Shown here in pieces: positions 24,301 to 32,336 of a stretch of DNA of 64,000 nucleotides. The position numbers and the translations under genes are program-made. The DNA comes from Gammaproteobacteria bacterium (GTDB taxonomy: Bacteria; Pseudomonadota; Gammaproteobacteria; Steroidobacterales; Steroidobacteraceae). The stretch spans positions 1 to 64,000 of the forward strand of contig PLUE01000022.1 in assembly GCA_003164785.1 (NCBI GenBank), in the 5' to 3' direction. How positions within the stretch are numbered: the stretch's first letter is position 1; each line of letters begins with the position of its first letter. The notes beneath the pieces were generated by a model. That model made no database searches. It was not told where the DNA came from and saw only the letters and a list, made by a program, of their open reading frames with translations.

Positions 24301-24605
24301 TCGACGCCGTATTTGAACGTGACCCGGACGAACGACAGGCCGTAGAACGAGGTGGAGCGAATATTGTCGATGCCCGGCGTCGAGTACAGGCCAATTTCCA
24401 TCGGCGTTGTGTAGTACTTTTCCATCTCCTCGGCAGACAGTCCGGCGGCCTGGGCGGTGATCTCGAGAATCACCGGGGCAGGATTCGGATAGGCCTCGAT
24501 GTTCAGCTTGCTGTAGGCGACGAGGCCCGCGGCGATGAATACGATGAGGCCCAACAGGACGATGACGCGGCGCCTCAGTGCGAACCCGATAATGCCCTTG
24601 ATCAT
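21387..24605 (-). CDS. CusA/CzcA-family RND efflux pump, inner-membrane subunit
   Basis: 1072 aa, normal for the family. The N-terminal membrane helix (RRRVIVLLGLIVFIAAGL) is followed by a porter domain with EAYPNPAPVILEITAQAAG, the first-loop signature of heavy-metal-type RND pumps. In helix 4, GAVDFGIIIDSAVILVEN has the charged Asp/Asp/Glu set of proton-coupled HME pumps, with Ser where many metal pumps have Gly. It exchanges protons for a cation or another substrate across the envelope together with the adaptor encoded 58 nt upstream and the divergent outer-membrane protein. Metal specificity cannot be read from the sequence. Confidence 0.92.
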   Translation of the reverse strand: MIKGIIGFALRRRVIVLLGLIVFIAAGLVAYSKLNIEAYPNPAPVILEITAQAAGLSAEEMEKYYTTPMEIGLYSTPGIDNIRSTSFYGLSFVRVTFKYGVDYYFAYTQAALSLQQNVSLPGNQTAQIQQSSLVGEVYRYQVVGPPHFGLTNLRTVQDWIAARRLSTIPGVVAINSWGGTTKEFDVEADLAKLQAFGITLPQLLTALGNSNINVGGREISVGQQSVNIRGVGLIDSGGNDDLTQGYHVEDIQNVVLGQFNGLPVLVKDVAKVSVGFVPRLGIAGRDHEDDVVASIVVMGRTQHTNDIIPRIKEAVAKLNGDGTLPPGVKLVPYYDRSSLVSVTTHTVLHNLVFGCLLVFLIQWIFLGNLRSAIIVGVNIPFALFFSIIILVLQGQDANLLSIGAVDFGIIIDSAVILVENIFRNLQAMPDLQAQMVQGVNPGGDAADFSQSGGTPWTIRLRMIYFSALQVDKAILFSTAITIAAFGPLFTMQGVEGQIFGPMARTYGYALAGALIATFTVTPVLASLLLPERISETETFIVRGLHRLYRPVLDFSLHRRGLSVGVGVLFLVAVGCMIPFLGSEFLPALEEGNYWIRAAMPQTMSLDAGTEATRKMREILLRHPEVLTVVSQHGRPDNGSDASPFSNVELFAPLKNFDEWPSGMTKDKLTAQLQAEFDAALPGVVFNFSQYIQDNVEEALSGVKGANSVKILGPNLAVLEQYAAKVLEEMQQVKGMEDLGVFHIVGQPNLNIKVNRAKAARYGLNTGDVNSVIQAAMAGVVATNVLESDRQFALTVRLARSDRDSIDKIGAVPVGYQTAGGSTAYIPLRELADISLDSGASYIYHETTQRYIPIKFSVRGRDLGGTVAEAQARIAKNVKLPTGYRIVWAGEFQDLQTAKTRLALFVPMSLVLIMILLYSLFNSVRDSLLALAGIPFAVAGGVIALFAAGLPFSVSAAIGFISLLGVSVMNGILVLTYFNELIVQGMTSLEAMEHAAEKRMRPMLMTALSACIGLVPAAFSTGIGSQVQRPLATVVVGGMLIGPIMLLIVVPALQLTVLRKAAANNDEPEPMEI

Positions 24606-24663
24606 CGATTTACTCTATCCACTGTGATACGGCAAACCCGCGGGCATGGCGTCGGCCGGGCGA

Positions 24664-25881
24664 TCAGGACGCACCTCCGTAGAGTATGTTGCTCAAGAAA
24701 ATGGCGCCATCGACCGCCACGGTCTCGCCAGCTTTGACGCCCTCGAGAATCTGGTCATAGCCTTCCTGCTGCAAACCGATCTTCACGGAGCGGCGCATGA
24801 AATGATGATGGTCGTTGCCGACCACCCACACCGACATGGTTCCGTCACCCTCGCGGACCACCCCATCGAGCGGTATCGCCGGCGCCCGGACGGGCGCACC
24901 CGTGCGGATCACGAAGGTCGCGTACATCTGCGATCGCAGCTCGTGATTCGGATCCTTGATCTCCGATCGCACCATGACCCGGCGGGAGCTCGGATCGACC
25001 TGGGAACCCAGGGCGGAGACTCGGGCCTGGAATACGCGTCCCGGATAGGCCGGCACCGACACGCTCACGACCTGGCCCAATTTGAACTCCGGGCTGTCGC
25101 CCTCGGGCACATTCGCGATTAGCCAGATGGTCGAGAGGTCGGAGACCGCATAGGGCGCCGGGGTATTGCCCGGCTGCTCGAGCAAACCGGGGGCGGCGTT
25201 GCGCGCGGTGATCGTGCCCGCGATGGGGCTCTTGATCAGGAGCGCGGTATCGACGATGCGTTTCTCGACGATCCGGTCGATTTGATCCGCAGTCCTGCCG
25301 AAGATGGCGACGGCGTTGCGCGCCGCACGCAGCGCGCCTTCCGCGCTCTGTTGATTGGCCACCGCGGTCTCATAGTCGTTTTGGTCGATGCCCTTGACCG
25401 CATAGAGCGCCTTGGCGCGCGCCAGCGCGCTCGTCGTCTGATCGAGCGTCGCCGCGGCGGTAATCAGGTTCGATTCGGCGGCAATGAAATCCGGGCTCTC
25501 GATCGAGAATAGGACCTCGCCCTTCTTGACGACATCGCCGAGACTCTTGGCCGCCTCGATGATCCGACCCGGGTAGGGAGTGAAGACCTGAACGGTCCGG
25601 TCCTCGTCGAAATCGATGTTCCCGATGGTCTGCTTTTCGACGCGAAACTCCCGATCGTCGATGGCCGCGACCTTGATCGCTTGAAGCTGCGCATCCGTGA
25701 GATCGACGGCGTCCGGATCAGGGGCTGCCCGCGCGCTGCCGGGCGCAGGGGGCGTCGCCGGAGCGGGCGCGCCGGATTGTTCGTAAAAAGTGATGGCCAT
25801 GACGCCGACCACCATGAGCACGCCCGCGGCAATGAGCGCCCGGCGCCGCGGGCTTCGCCACTCGATACTGCTGAACCACAT
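24664..25881 (-). CDS. RND efflux periplasmic adaptor (membrane fusion protein, CusB/CzcB type)
   Basis: 405 aa. An N-terminal membrane anchor (ALIAAGVLMVVGVMAITF) precedes a barrel-sandwich hybrid (VFTPYPGRIIEAAKSLGD, VVKKGEVLFSIESPD), a helical hairpin (about 145-220), the second half-lipoyl (LIKSPIAGTITARN) and beta-barrel domains ending with GAIFLSN. It bridges the pump and the outer-membrane channel in the periplasm. It is the first gene of the minus-strand arm; the divergent arm carries the channel. The large inverted repeat at 25939-25988 lies 57 bp upstream and probably controls both arms. Confidence 0.92.
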   Translation of the reverse strand: MWFSSIEWRSPRRRALIAAGVLMVVGVMAITFYEQSGAPAPATPPAPGSARAAPDPDAVDLTDAQLQAIKVAAIDDREFRVEKQTIGNIDFDEDRTVQVFTPYPGRIIEAAKSLGDVVKKGEVLFSIESPDFIAAESNLITAAATLDQTTSALARAKALYAVKGIDQNDYETAVANQQSAEGALRAARNAVAIFGRTADQIDRIVEKRIVDTALLIKSPIAGTITARNAAPGLLEQPGNTPAPYAVSDLSTIWLIANVPEGDSPEFKLGQVVSVSVPAYPGRVFQARVSALGSQVDPSSRRVMVRSEIKDPNHELRSQMYATFVIRTGAPVRAPAIPLDGVVREGDGTMSVWVVGNDHHHFMRRSVKIGLQQEGYDQILEGVKAGETVAVDGAIFLSNILYGGAS

Positions 25882-25938
25882 GATTGGGGACTCTGGACCT
25901 CAAAGATCCCGCATGATGGGGGGGGGTGGCGCTGCGTG

Positions 25939-25988
25939 GATACTGTGAACAAGCGCTGTGACTATTCACAGTGCGCTTTCACAGTATC
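25939..25988. promoter_or_regulatory. Nested inverted repeat in the divergent RND promoter region
   Basis: Outer arms GATACTGTGAA (25939-25949) and TTCACAGTATC (25978-25988) are perfect 11-bp inverted repeats. Between them lie inner arms CTGTGA (25956-25961) and TCACAG (25966-25971) around CTAT. That gives four TGTGA/TCACA half-sites in 50 bp, about 60 bp from both the adaptor start (25881) and the channel start (26052). It looks like an operator for a dimeric regulator acting on both promoters. The regulator is not identified; the LuxR-type protein downstream is one candidate. Confidence 0.7.
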
Positions 25989-26051
25989 GCCAACGGGAGC
26001 CCCGCCTCATACTGCGCGCACGACCAACCATCCGCTCGCCGGCCAGGCCTT

Positions 26052-27656
26052 ATGCGTCACCTCATTACCCGGTTTCCGTTCTGCGTGGCGTTGCTCGTGG
26101 CGCCCCTCGGGTGCGCGGTCGGGCCGAATTTCCACAAACCGCAGCCCCCCCACGATGCGGGCTTCACCACGGCGCCGCTGCCGGACGCCACGGCCTCGAC
26201 GACCGGCCCCGGCGGCGACGCCCAGCGCTTCGTGATGGGCCAGGACGTCGACTACCAATGGTGGAAGGCCTTCGGCTCGCCGGCCATCGACTCCTTGGTC
26301 GAGCGGTCCTTCAAGGCCAATCCGAGCATCAAGGCGGCCCAGGCGGCATTGGGTCAGGCACAGGAGATGGTCTACGCCCAGGAGGGCTATTTCTTTCCCA
26401 GCGTGGGGGCCGACTACAATTTCGAGCGCCAGAAACTGGCCGGCAACTTGAGCGGCAGCAGCGCACCTGGCGTGCAGGGTAACGGCACCAGCATCACGGC
26501 CGTCCAAAACCCCTCCCCCACCACCACGGTGCACAACGAACCGCTGTACTTCAACTTCCACACCGCAAGCCTCGCGGTGGGTTTCGTGCCGGATGTATTC
26601 GGCGCCAATCGCCGCAAAGTCGAATCCCTGGACGCCCAGGCCCAGATGCAACGCTTCGAACTCGAAGCCACCTACCTGAGTCTGGCATCCAACGTCGTTG
26701 CTGCCGCCATTCAAGAGGCATCGACGCGGGCGCAGTTGGCCGCCACCCAGGAAATCATCGCGTTCAACGAGAAGTCGCTGGCGGTCCTACGCAACAAATT
26801 CAATCTGGGATTCGTCACCCGGATCGACCTGGCGGCGGGAGAGCTGCAGCTGGCGCAGGCCAAGTCGGCGCTGCCACCGCTCGTCAAGCAATTCGAGCAG
26901 AACCGCGACCTGCTGCGGGTGCTGGTCGGGAATCTGCCCAATGAGGACATCCCCGAAACCGTCGAACTATCCTCATTGACGCTGCCCACGCAGTTGCCGG
27001 TGACGCTGCCCTCCAAGATCATCGAGCAGCGGCCGGACGTGCGCGCGGCCGAGGAACAGCTGCGCTCGGCCAATGCCCAGGTGGGTGTCGCCATCGCCGC
27101 CATGCTGCCGCAATTCAACATCACCGGCACGGTTGGCGGCACCGCGACTCAGTTTGGACAGATGTTCAGCTCCGGCGGGCCGTTCTGGACGTTGATCGGC
27201 GATGTCAGTCAACCGATTTTCGAGGGTGGCACCCTGCTGCACACGAAGCGCGCGGCCGACCAAGCGCTCCGCCAGGCTGCGGCGCAGTACCAGAATACGG
27301 TGCTGACGGCCTACCAAAATGTCGCCGATACCTTGCACGCCTTGGTGACCGATGCCGATGCGCTCGTCGCGGCGGCCGACATGGAGCGCGCCGCCAAGCT
27401 GACCCTCGACCTATCCTACCAGCGCATGGAGAGCGGCTATTCGGATTATCTCACGGAGCTGGGGGCCGCGGAGGCGTATCAGCAGGCCGTCTTGAACCTG
27501 GCCCAGGCCCAATCGGCCCGATTCAGCGACACGGCGGCGCTGTACCAGTCGCTCGGCGGTGGGTGGTGGAATCGCAAGTCGGCGTCCCTCGGCGCCCGGG
27601 GCATCGGCAATGCGCCATCCGATGACCCGGCGCGAGGCCTGTACGCCGCAAGATGA
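26052..27656 (+). CDS. Outer-membrane efflux channel (NodT/CusC family)
   Basis: 534 aa. A lipoprotein-like signal (FPFCVALLVAPLGCAVGPNF) with the usual CAVGP start is followed by WWKAFGSPAID and two outer-membrane-efflux repeats (about 75-290 and 300-500), with EQRPDVRAAEEQL and the second-repeat GY. It is the TolC-like exit duct. The start at 26052 puts the lipobox about 22 residues in; the frame is open upstream to 25971, but that would bury the signal. It is transcribed divergently from adaptor and pump, and heads a run with the response regulator and kinase, 10 nt before the regulator. Confidence 0.9.
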   Translation: MRHLITRFPFCVALLVAPLGCAVGPNFHKPQPPHDAGFTTAPLPDATASTTGPGGDAQRFVMGQDVDYQWWKAFGSPAIDSLVERSFKANPSIKAAQAALGQAQEMVYAQEGYFFPSVGADYNFERQKLAGNLSGSSAPGVQGNGTSITAVQNPSPTTTVHNEPLYFNFHTASLAVGFVPDVFGANRRKVESLDAQAQMQRFELEATYLSLASNVVAAAIQEASTRAQLAATQEIIAFNEKSLAVLRNKFNLGFVTRIDLAAGELQLAQAKSALPPLVKQFEQNRDLLRVLVGNLPNEDIPETVELSSLTLPTQLPVTLPSKIIEQRPDVRAAEEQLRSANAQVGVAIAAMLPQFNITGTVGGTATQFGQMFSSGGPFWTLIGDVSQPIFEGGTLLHTKRAADQALRQAAAQYQNTVLTAYQNVADTLHALVTDADALVAAADMERAAKLTLDLSYQRMESGYSDYLTELGAAEAYQQAVLNLAQAQSARFSDTAALYQSLGGGWWNRKSASLGARGIGNAPSDDPARGLYAAR

Positions 27657-27666
27657 ACCGTGGACA

Positions 27667-28305
27667 ATGAACCATGTTTCCCTCCCGAAGACCGCAGAGA
27701 TGGCTGTACCGCCCAAACAAATCCTATGCATCGAGGACGATGTAGAAACCGCCGCCCTGATCGCGGAGGATCTGCAGGAGCGCGGCTACATCATCAACAC
27801 CGCCAAGGGAGGGCACGAAGGAGTCAGCGCAATCCTGAAGACCAGTCCCGACCTCGTGCTGTGCGACATCAACATGCCGGGCATGGGCGGATTCGAAGTC
27901 ATGGAATGCCTGACCACGTTGGCGCCGCAACACCGGGCGATGCCGTTCATTTTCTTGACGGCGCGCAAGGACCGGGACAGCGAACTGAAAGGACGGCGAC
28001 TCGGGGCCGATGATTACGTCGTCAAGCCGGTCGATTTCGAGATTCTCGCGGCGATCATCGACGCACGGCTCGGCAAAGGCATGCGTAACGAGGCGTGGTC
28101 GCGCCAGGTGGCGCTGAATGATCGAGAGCTCGAATGCCTGTCCTGGTCGGGCAAGGGCAAGACCTCGCCCGAAATCGCCACGATTCTGGGATTGAGCAAG
28201 CGCACCGTGAACTTCCACATCGAAAATGCGTGTCGCAAACTCAACGTGTCGACACGCACCGAGGCCGTCGTCAAGGCGGCCGCCGGGCGCCTCATCGATC
28301 CTTGA
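27667..28305 (+). CDS. LuxR-type response regulator
   Basis: 212 aa. A receiver domain (ILCIEDDVETAALIAEDL; phospho-acceptor Asp in LVLCDINMPGMGG; Lys in DDYVVKPV) is joined to a LuxR-type helix-turn-helix (LNDRELECLSWSGKGKTSPE, then IATILGLSKRTVNFHI). Helix-turn-helix text of the KxxxEIAxIL type with NFHIENACRKL is typical. The exact start is uncertain (27667 or 27700; neither has a strong ribosome binding site). Its stop overlaps the kinase start region, so the pair is coexpressed with the outer-membrane channel and probably regulates the efflux genes in response to a periplasmic signal. Confidence 0.88.
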   Translation: MNHVSLPKTAEMAVPPKQILCIEDDVETAALIAEDLQERGYIINTAKGGHEGVSAILKTSPDLVLCDINMPGMGGFEVMECLTTLAPQHRAMPFIFLTARKDRDSELKGRRLGADDYVVKPVDFEILAAIIDARLGKGMRNEAWSRQVALNDRELECLSWSGKGKTSPEIATILGLSKRTVNFHIENACRKLNVSTRTEAVVKAAAGRLIDP

Positions 28306-28306
28306 G

Positions 28307-29938
28307 ATGCCGATGGCGCAGGTGATCGACGCGCAGCGCACGGAAGATCGTCCGTTTCTGCGGGCGGGCCGCTGGTTGGATTCCCATTCGATTCGGGTCC
28401 GACTGTTCTCCGTGTTCGCGCTGGTCTTTTTTCTGGTGATCGGTCTCGGCATCGTCGGCTTCGTTCGCTTGAGCGACGTCAACCACGCCTCCGAGGTGAT
28501 TCGCAATCATTGGTTGCGGGACATGCGCATTCTCGGCGACTTGAGCAACTACATGTCCGATTACCGCGCCGCCGAGGCGAATCGTCTGCTGGCCGCGACC
28601 CCGGCCCAGTTCCGGGACAGCGACGTCGCCATTGAAAACTTGGGTGCCACGGTGGCCGCGAGTCAGCGCGCCTACGCAGAGATCGAGCAGCACCCATCGG
28701 AAGCCGAGCTCTACGACACGTTCGTCGAGCGCTGGGCCGCCTATCAGCAGGTTGCTGCGCGGGTCATCGCTCTTGCCGGGGCCGGCCAGACGCCCGCCGC
28801 CGTGACTCTGTACAACTCGGAGTCCCGGCGCGCCTTCGATCAATCGAGCGATATCCTCGGGCGTCTCACGGAGCAAACCGTGCTCAAGGCCCGCCAGGAC
28901 AGCGATGCGGCGGCGTCCACCTACCGTCGGGCGCGTGCCATGCTCATCACGGCCATGCTGCTGGCGGTGGCGCTGTTGTGCGGCGTGGTCATTTACGTCG
29001 TCCGCGGCATCATGGCGCCGTTGCTCAAGCTCGTCGCGTGCATGCACAATTTGGCCGGCCAGGACACCGACACGCCGATTCCGAGCATGCGGCGCGACGA
29101 CGAGATCGGTGCCATGGCGCGCGCCGTATCGATCTTCCGCGACAACGCGGTCGCGTTGGCGGCCAGTCAGCGACGCTTGATCGATCAAGCGGCCGCATTG
29201 GAAGAGGGGTTGGAGCACGAGCGACGCCTGACCGCGCAGCAGCGCGATTTCGTGTCCATGACCTCGCATGAATTCCTGACACCGCTGACGATCATCGACG
29301 GCCATGCACAGCGGCTCATCAAGATGAGCGACCGGATAGACGCGGTCGACATCACCGAGCGAGGCACCAGCATCCGCACCGCCGTGCACCGGATCACCGG
29401 CATCATGGACAGCCTGCTCGCCGCGTCGCGCGTCCTGGACGGGCCCGCCGTCTTTCATCCCGTGGAGATCGATCCTGCCGCGTTGCTGCGGGACGCATGT
29501 CAAGCGCACCGGGACGCGACCAGCAGCGTGACGATCACCGAGGACTTCGCGCCGCTCCCACCGATCATTCGCGGCGATCCGAAATTGCTGTTCCACGCGT
29601 TCAGCAATCTCATATCCAACGCCATCAAGTACTCGCGCGTGGGCAGCCCGGTCGAGGTCGTCGCCCGGCAGGAGTCGGACTGGCTCATCGTCCAGGTGCG
29701 CGACAGCGGCATTGGCATCCCGGCGCGGGATCGCGATCATCTTTTCGAGCGTTACTTTCGGGGCAGCAATGCCACCGGGATCGCCGGCACCGGGGTCGGC
29801 CTGCATTTGGTTTCCATGGTCGTGGCCCTGCATCACGGCGAGGTTTTCGTCGAGAGCCTCGAAGGGGTGGGCTCGCGTTTTGTCGTGCGTCTTCCAACCC
29901 TGTTTGCGGGTGCGGAGGCCTCCGCTTTGAGGGCATGA
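28307..29938 (+). CDS. Sensor histidine kinase, four-helix-bundle sensor type
   Basis: 543 aa. Two membrane helices (about 30-52 and 233-255) enclose a helical periplasmic sensor of about 180 residues of the 4HB_MCP type. HAMP, then a HisKA domain with the phospho-acceptor His in SMTSHEFLTPLTI, and a HATPase with N-box HAFSNLISNAIKYS, G1 DSGIGIP and G2 GTGVGLHLV follow. All catalytic motifs are intact. It starts two nt after the regulator stop. Its partner is almost certainly the LuxR-type regulator upstream. A four-helix-bundle sensor differs from the CusS/CzcS-type sensor expected beside metal pumps. Confidence 0.9.
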   Translation: MPMAQVIDAQRTEDRPFLRAGRWLDSHSIRVRLFSVFALVFFLVIGLGIVGFVRLSDVNHASEVIRNHWLRDMRILGDLSNYMSDYRAAEANRLLAATPAQFRDSDVAIENLGATVAASQRAYAEIEQHPSEAELYDTFVERWAAYQQVAARVIALAGAGQTPAAVTLYNSESRRAFDQSSDILGRLTEQTVLKARQDSDAAASTYRRARAMLITAMLLAVALLCGVVIYVVRGIMAPLLKLVACMHNLAGQDTDTPIPSMRRDDEIGAMARAVSIFRDNAVALAASQRRLIDQAAALEEGLEHERRLTAQQRDFVSMTSHEFLTPLTIIDGHAQRLIKMSDRIDAVDITERGTSIRTAVHRITGIMDSLLAASRVLDGPAVFHPVEIDPAALLRDACQAHRDATSSVTITEDFAPLPPIIRGDPKLLFHAFSNLISNAIKYSRVGSPVEVVARQESDWLIVQVRDSGIGIPARDRDHLFERYFRGSNATGIAGTGVGLHLVSMVVALHHGEVFVESLEGVGSRFVVRLPTLFAGAEASALRA

Positions 29939-30074
29939 TGAACGTGTGACAGAGCGCGGCCGACCGCTATGAATGTCACACCTGGGCGAGGCGTTGGGGG
30001 AGCTGATCCGCTGGAAACGCACGGGAGTCAAACCCGCCGCGGGCATCGTGCCGACCGAGAAATGAAGCGGGCTT

Positions 30075-31406
30075 CTACGTGGACGCGGGCTTGCGCTCCT
30101 GCTGCAGTTCCTCGATCTCACGCGTGGTGAAGCGGGCGTCGTAGATCGACCGCGCATCGAGCGTGCGGGCGACGACGGTCGCGGTGACGACGACCAACAG
30201 CAGCGGCAGGATGAACGACCGGTCGCGGCCGGTAAGCTCCATGATCAGGACGATGGCCGATATCGGGCCGTGGGTCGTTGCCGCCAACACCGCGGCGGCT
30301 CCCAGGACGGCAAACAGCCCGGGTGGCGTCCCGGGCCACATCCACGTCCAACCCAGTCCCAAGACCCCGCCGAGCAGCGCGCCCAACGCCAGCGAGGGGG
30401 TGAACAAACCTCCCGGCACACCGCTGCCCAGACACAGGACGGTGGACAGGGGCCGCAGCACCAACAAGATGACCAGCAGCCAGGGCGTGACCTCGTTGGT
30501 GAAGGCGAGCTGGGCGATGTCCTTGCCATTGCCCAACAATTGCGGAAATTCGATTGCGGCGAGGCCGAGCAATCCCAGCGCAGCCACGGGCGCCACCAAG
30601 CGCCGCCAACCCGAGGGGCGGTTGTGATCCGCCCACGCGACGAGGTGCACATACCCGATCGAGACGAGGCCCGCGATCGGGCCCGCGAGCAGCGTCCAAC
30701 CAATCACCGATGCCGACCAGGGAACCGACGGAATGACATAGGTCGGCGCATTGGGCAACACGATCCACGCGACGCCGGCCGCAATCCCGGAGGCCAGCAA
30801 GGCGGGCAGAATGAGCCGCAACGCCAGCACTCCCCGCAGCACCTCCAAGGCAAACAGCGCGCCGCCGAGCGGCACCCCATACGCCGCGGCCATCCCGGCA
30901 CCCGCGCCGCACGCCACGAGCAGACGGCGTTGCTCGTCCGAGAGCCGGGCCCGATCCGAGAGCGCATTCGCAAGGACGGCGCCCACCTGCTTGGGTGCGC
31001 CCTCACGACCCAACGACGCGCCCATGCCGACGACCAGGATCGAGAGCACGGCACTCCCCAGCGTTCGAAGAGCGGGCAGCCGCCCGGCAAAATCCGAGAT
31101 GGCCTCGGTGATGTCGATGCCGTTGCCGCTGGTGAGACGACGCAGCAGGATCTGGCCGGCGCCGGTCAGAAGCCCGGCGCCCACCAGAACGGCGACGTGG
31201 TGGCCCGCGGAAGTCTGCGAAACGCCTTCGATCAAGGTGGCGCCAGGCCACATGACATGCTGGACATACTGCAACAGCAGCGTGAGAACGACGGCGCCGA
31301 CGCCCGCACCGGCACCGGTCAGAACCACCACGGCCCAGAAAGCCACCGCGCCCGGACTCGTCAGGGTGGGGGGTATGTCGGTGCCGATGCTCTCCTGCCG
31401 ATTCAC
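30075..31406 (-). CDS. ClC-family chloride channel/transporter
   Basis: 443 aa from a GTG start (AAGGA 8 nt upstream). It has the ClC selectivity motifs: GMGASLGREGAPKQVG with the gating Glu in GREGA, and GSGVPGGLFTPSLALGALLG. About ten or more hydrophobic helices fit the family fold. There is no C-terminal CBS pair, so it is the short bacterial form. Such proteins exchange chloride and protons, for example in acid stress. It is isolated from its neighbours. The 137-bp gap before it (29939-30074) holds only a 30-codon frame of unknown value. Confidence 0.92.
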   Translation of the reverse strand: MNRQESIGTDIPPTLTSPGAVAFWAVVVLTGAGAGVGAVVLTLLLQYVQHVMWPGATLIEGVSQTSAGHHVAVLVGAGLLTGAGQILLRRLTSGNGIDITEAISDFAGRLPALRTLGSAVLSILVVGMGASLGREGAPKQVGAVLANALSDRARLSDEQRRLLVACGAGAGMAAAYGVPLGGALFALEVLRGVLALRLILPALLASGIAAGVAWIVLPNAPTYVIPSVPWSASVIGWTLLAGPIAGLVSIGYVHLVAWADHNRPSGWRRLVAPVAALGLLGLAAIEFPQLLGNGKDIAQLAFTNEVTPWLLVILLVLRPLSTVLCLGSGVPGGLFTPSLALGALLGGVLGLGWTWMWPGTPPGLFAVLGAAAVLAATTHGPISAIVLIMELTGRDRSFILPLLLVVVTATVVARTLDARSIYDARFTTREIEELQQERKPAST

Positions 31407-31582
31407 GCGGGATCCTTGGGATTGTCGCAGCCGGAGCGCAGGCCGCGCTGCTGCAGGAGCGGCGATTATGTCATTGTTGGAAGGCCTGCGTGATCGCCGC
31501 CATCAGTGCCGCACGCTACAACATCGAACGACCCGCCGTCGACGGCCTGGCTGCTCGGCTGCGGATAGCAATCCTGCGATGA

Positions 31583-31900
31583 CTAGATGCCCGTCAGTAG
31601 TAAGTCAAGCGCGGCAATGACGGCGTCTCGATCTTCGGATGCGTCGGCGACCGGCGATCCAAGCGCCGCCTGGCTGATGGCCGCCAGTTGGTAAGTAACC
31701 AGGAGATGAGGAACCCCTTCTACTTTGATGATAGGCGTTAAACGACTCATGGGTTTCTGCAGGGCAGCCGCTGACTTTGTCAGCGGAACGACGACGCGGC
31801 TATGCAAATCGCTGAGCAGACCCGCCTGAACATCGAGTAGCAGCGGAAAAATTGATTTCGTCTGCGGATTCTTGTTTTTGTACACGGTAAATTGGACCAT
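31583..31900 (-). CDS. ccdB: CcdB-family toxin (gyrase poison)
   Basis: 105 aa matching CcdB from end to end: VQFTVYKNKN at the start, FPLLLDVQAGLL, RVVVPL, then SRLTPIIKVEG, ALGSPVAD and a final ALDLLLTGI (the family ends in NLMFWGI or LLLTGI and needs its C-terminal residues for gyrase binding). CcdB traps DNA gyrase-DNA complexes. Its start overlaps the antitoxin stop (TGATG), the usual coupling. The 176 bp between its stop and the ClC gene hold nothing I can identify. Confidence 0.92.
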   Translation of the reverse strand: MVQFTVYKNKNPQTKSIFPLLLDVQAGLLSDLHSRVVVPLTKSAAALQKPMSRLTPIIKVEGVPHLLVTYQLAAISQAALGSPVADASEDRDAVIAALDLLLTGI

Positions 31901-32145
31901 CAAAAGCTCCGCAAGCTGTCCGAGAACACACCGTGCTCCGTCATAAAATCATTATGGACGGCAATGGCTGCCCGGTTATCGCTCAGCCACTTCTCGCGCT
32001 GCGCGTGTTTTAATTCTGCGACGAGCGCGCGCTCCAGCGTGGCTGAAAGATTGATGTTGGCCGCACGCGCGGCGTCGAGCAAATCGCGGCGCACACTGAC
32101 GTTGGTGGCCTTTTTGGACATGATGCGCGAGGACTTTTGATTCAT
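31900..32145 (-). CDS. ccdA: CcdA-family antitoxin
   Basis: 81 aa. A ribbon-helix-helix DNA-binding start (KATNVSVRRDLLDAARAANI, then NLSATLERAL) is joined to the disordered toxin-binding tail (EKWLSDNRAAIAVHNDFMTE, then HGVFSD), exactly as in CcdA. It neutralises CcdB and autorepresses the operon as a complex. AGGAG lies 7 nt upstream of the ATG at 32145. The upstream 190 bp (32146-32336) contain its promoter and no other gene. Confidence 0.93.
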   Translation of the reverse strand: MNQKSSRIMSKKATNVSVRRDLLDAARAANINLSATLERALVAELKHAQREKWLSDNRAAIAVHNDFMTEHGVFSDSLRSF

Positions 32146-32336
32146 CGGTTGCTCCTGAAGGTCGCTTCATAGGATACACGCACTACGGATGCGCATCAAG
32201 AATGCGCATCCATCGCCATCGCCGCCGGATTCTAGACGCCGGCGATCTCTCCGTCCGCTAACAGACAGACGCTCGGCCCCGCGCATGGCACGCTGGCCGC
32301 ACTGATTCCAATCGACATAACCCAGGGTGCACATCT

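Noticed and set aside
25939-25988. CRP-type binding sites in the nested repeat
   Set aside because: The half-sites TGTGA and TCACA look CRP-like, but the inner pair is separated by 4 bp instead of 6 and the outer pair by far more, so the classic CRP spacing is not met.
29973-30065. Thirty-codon frame after the histidine kinase (reads GELIRWKRTGVKPAAG)
   Set aside because: It may be the tail of a lost gene, but there is no ribosome binding site and I could not assign it to a family with confidence.
31491-31580. Short frame downstream of ccdB resembling a protein tail (IAAISAARYNIERPAV)
   Set aside because: Too short and without a start signal; no family could be named.
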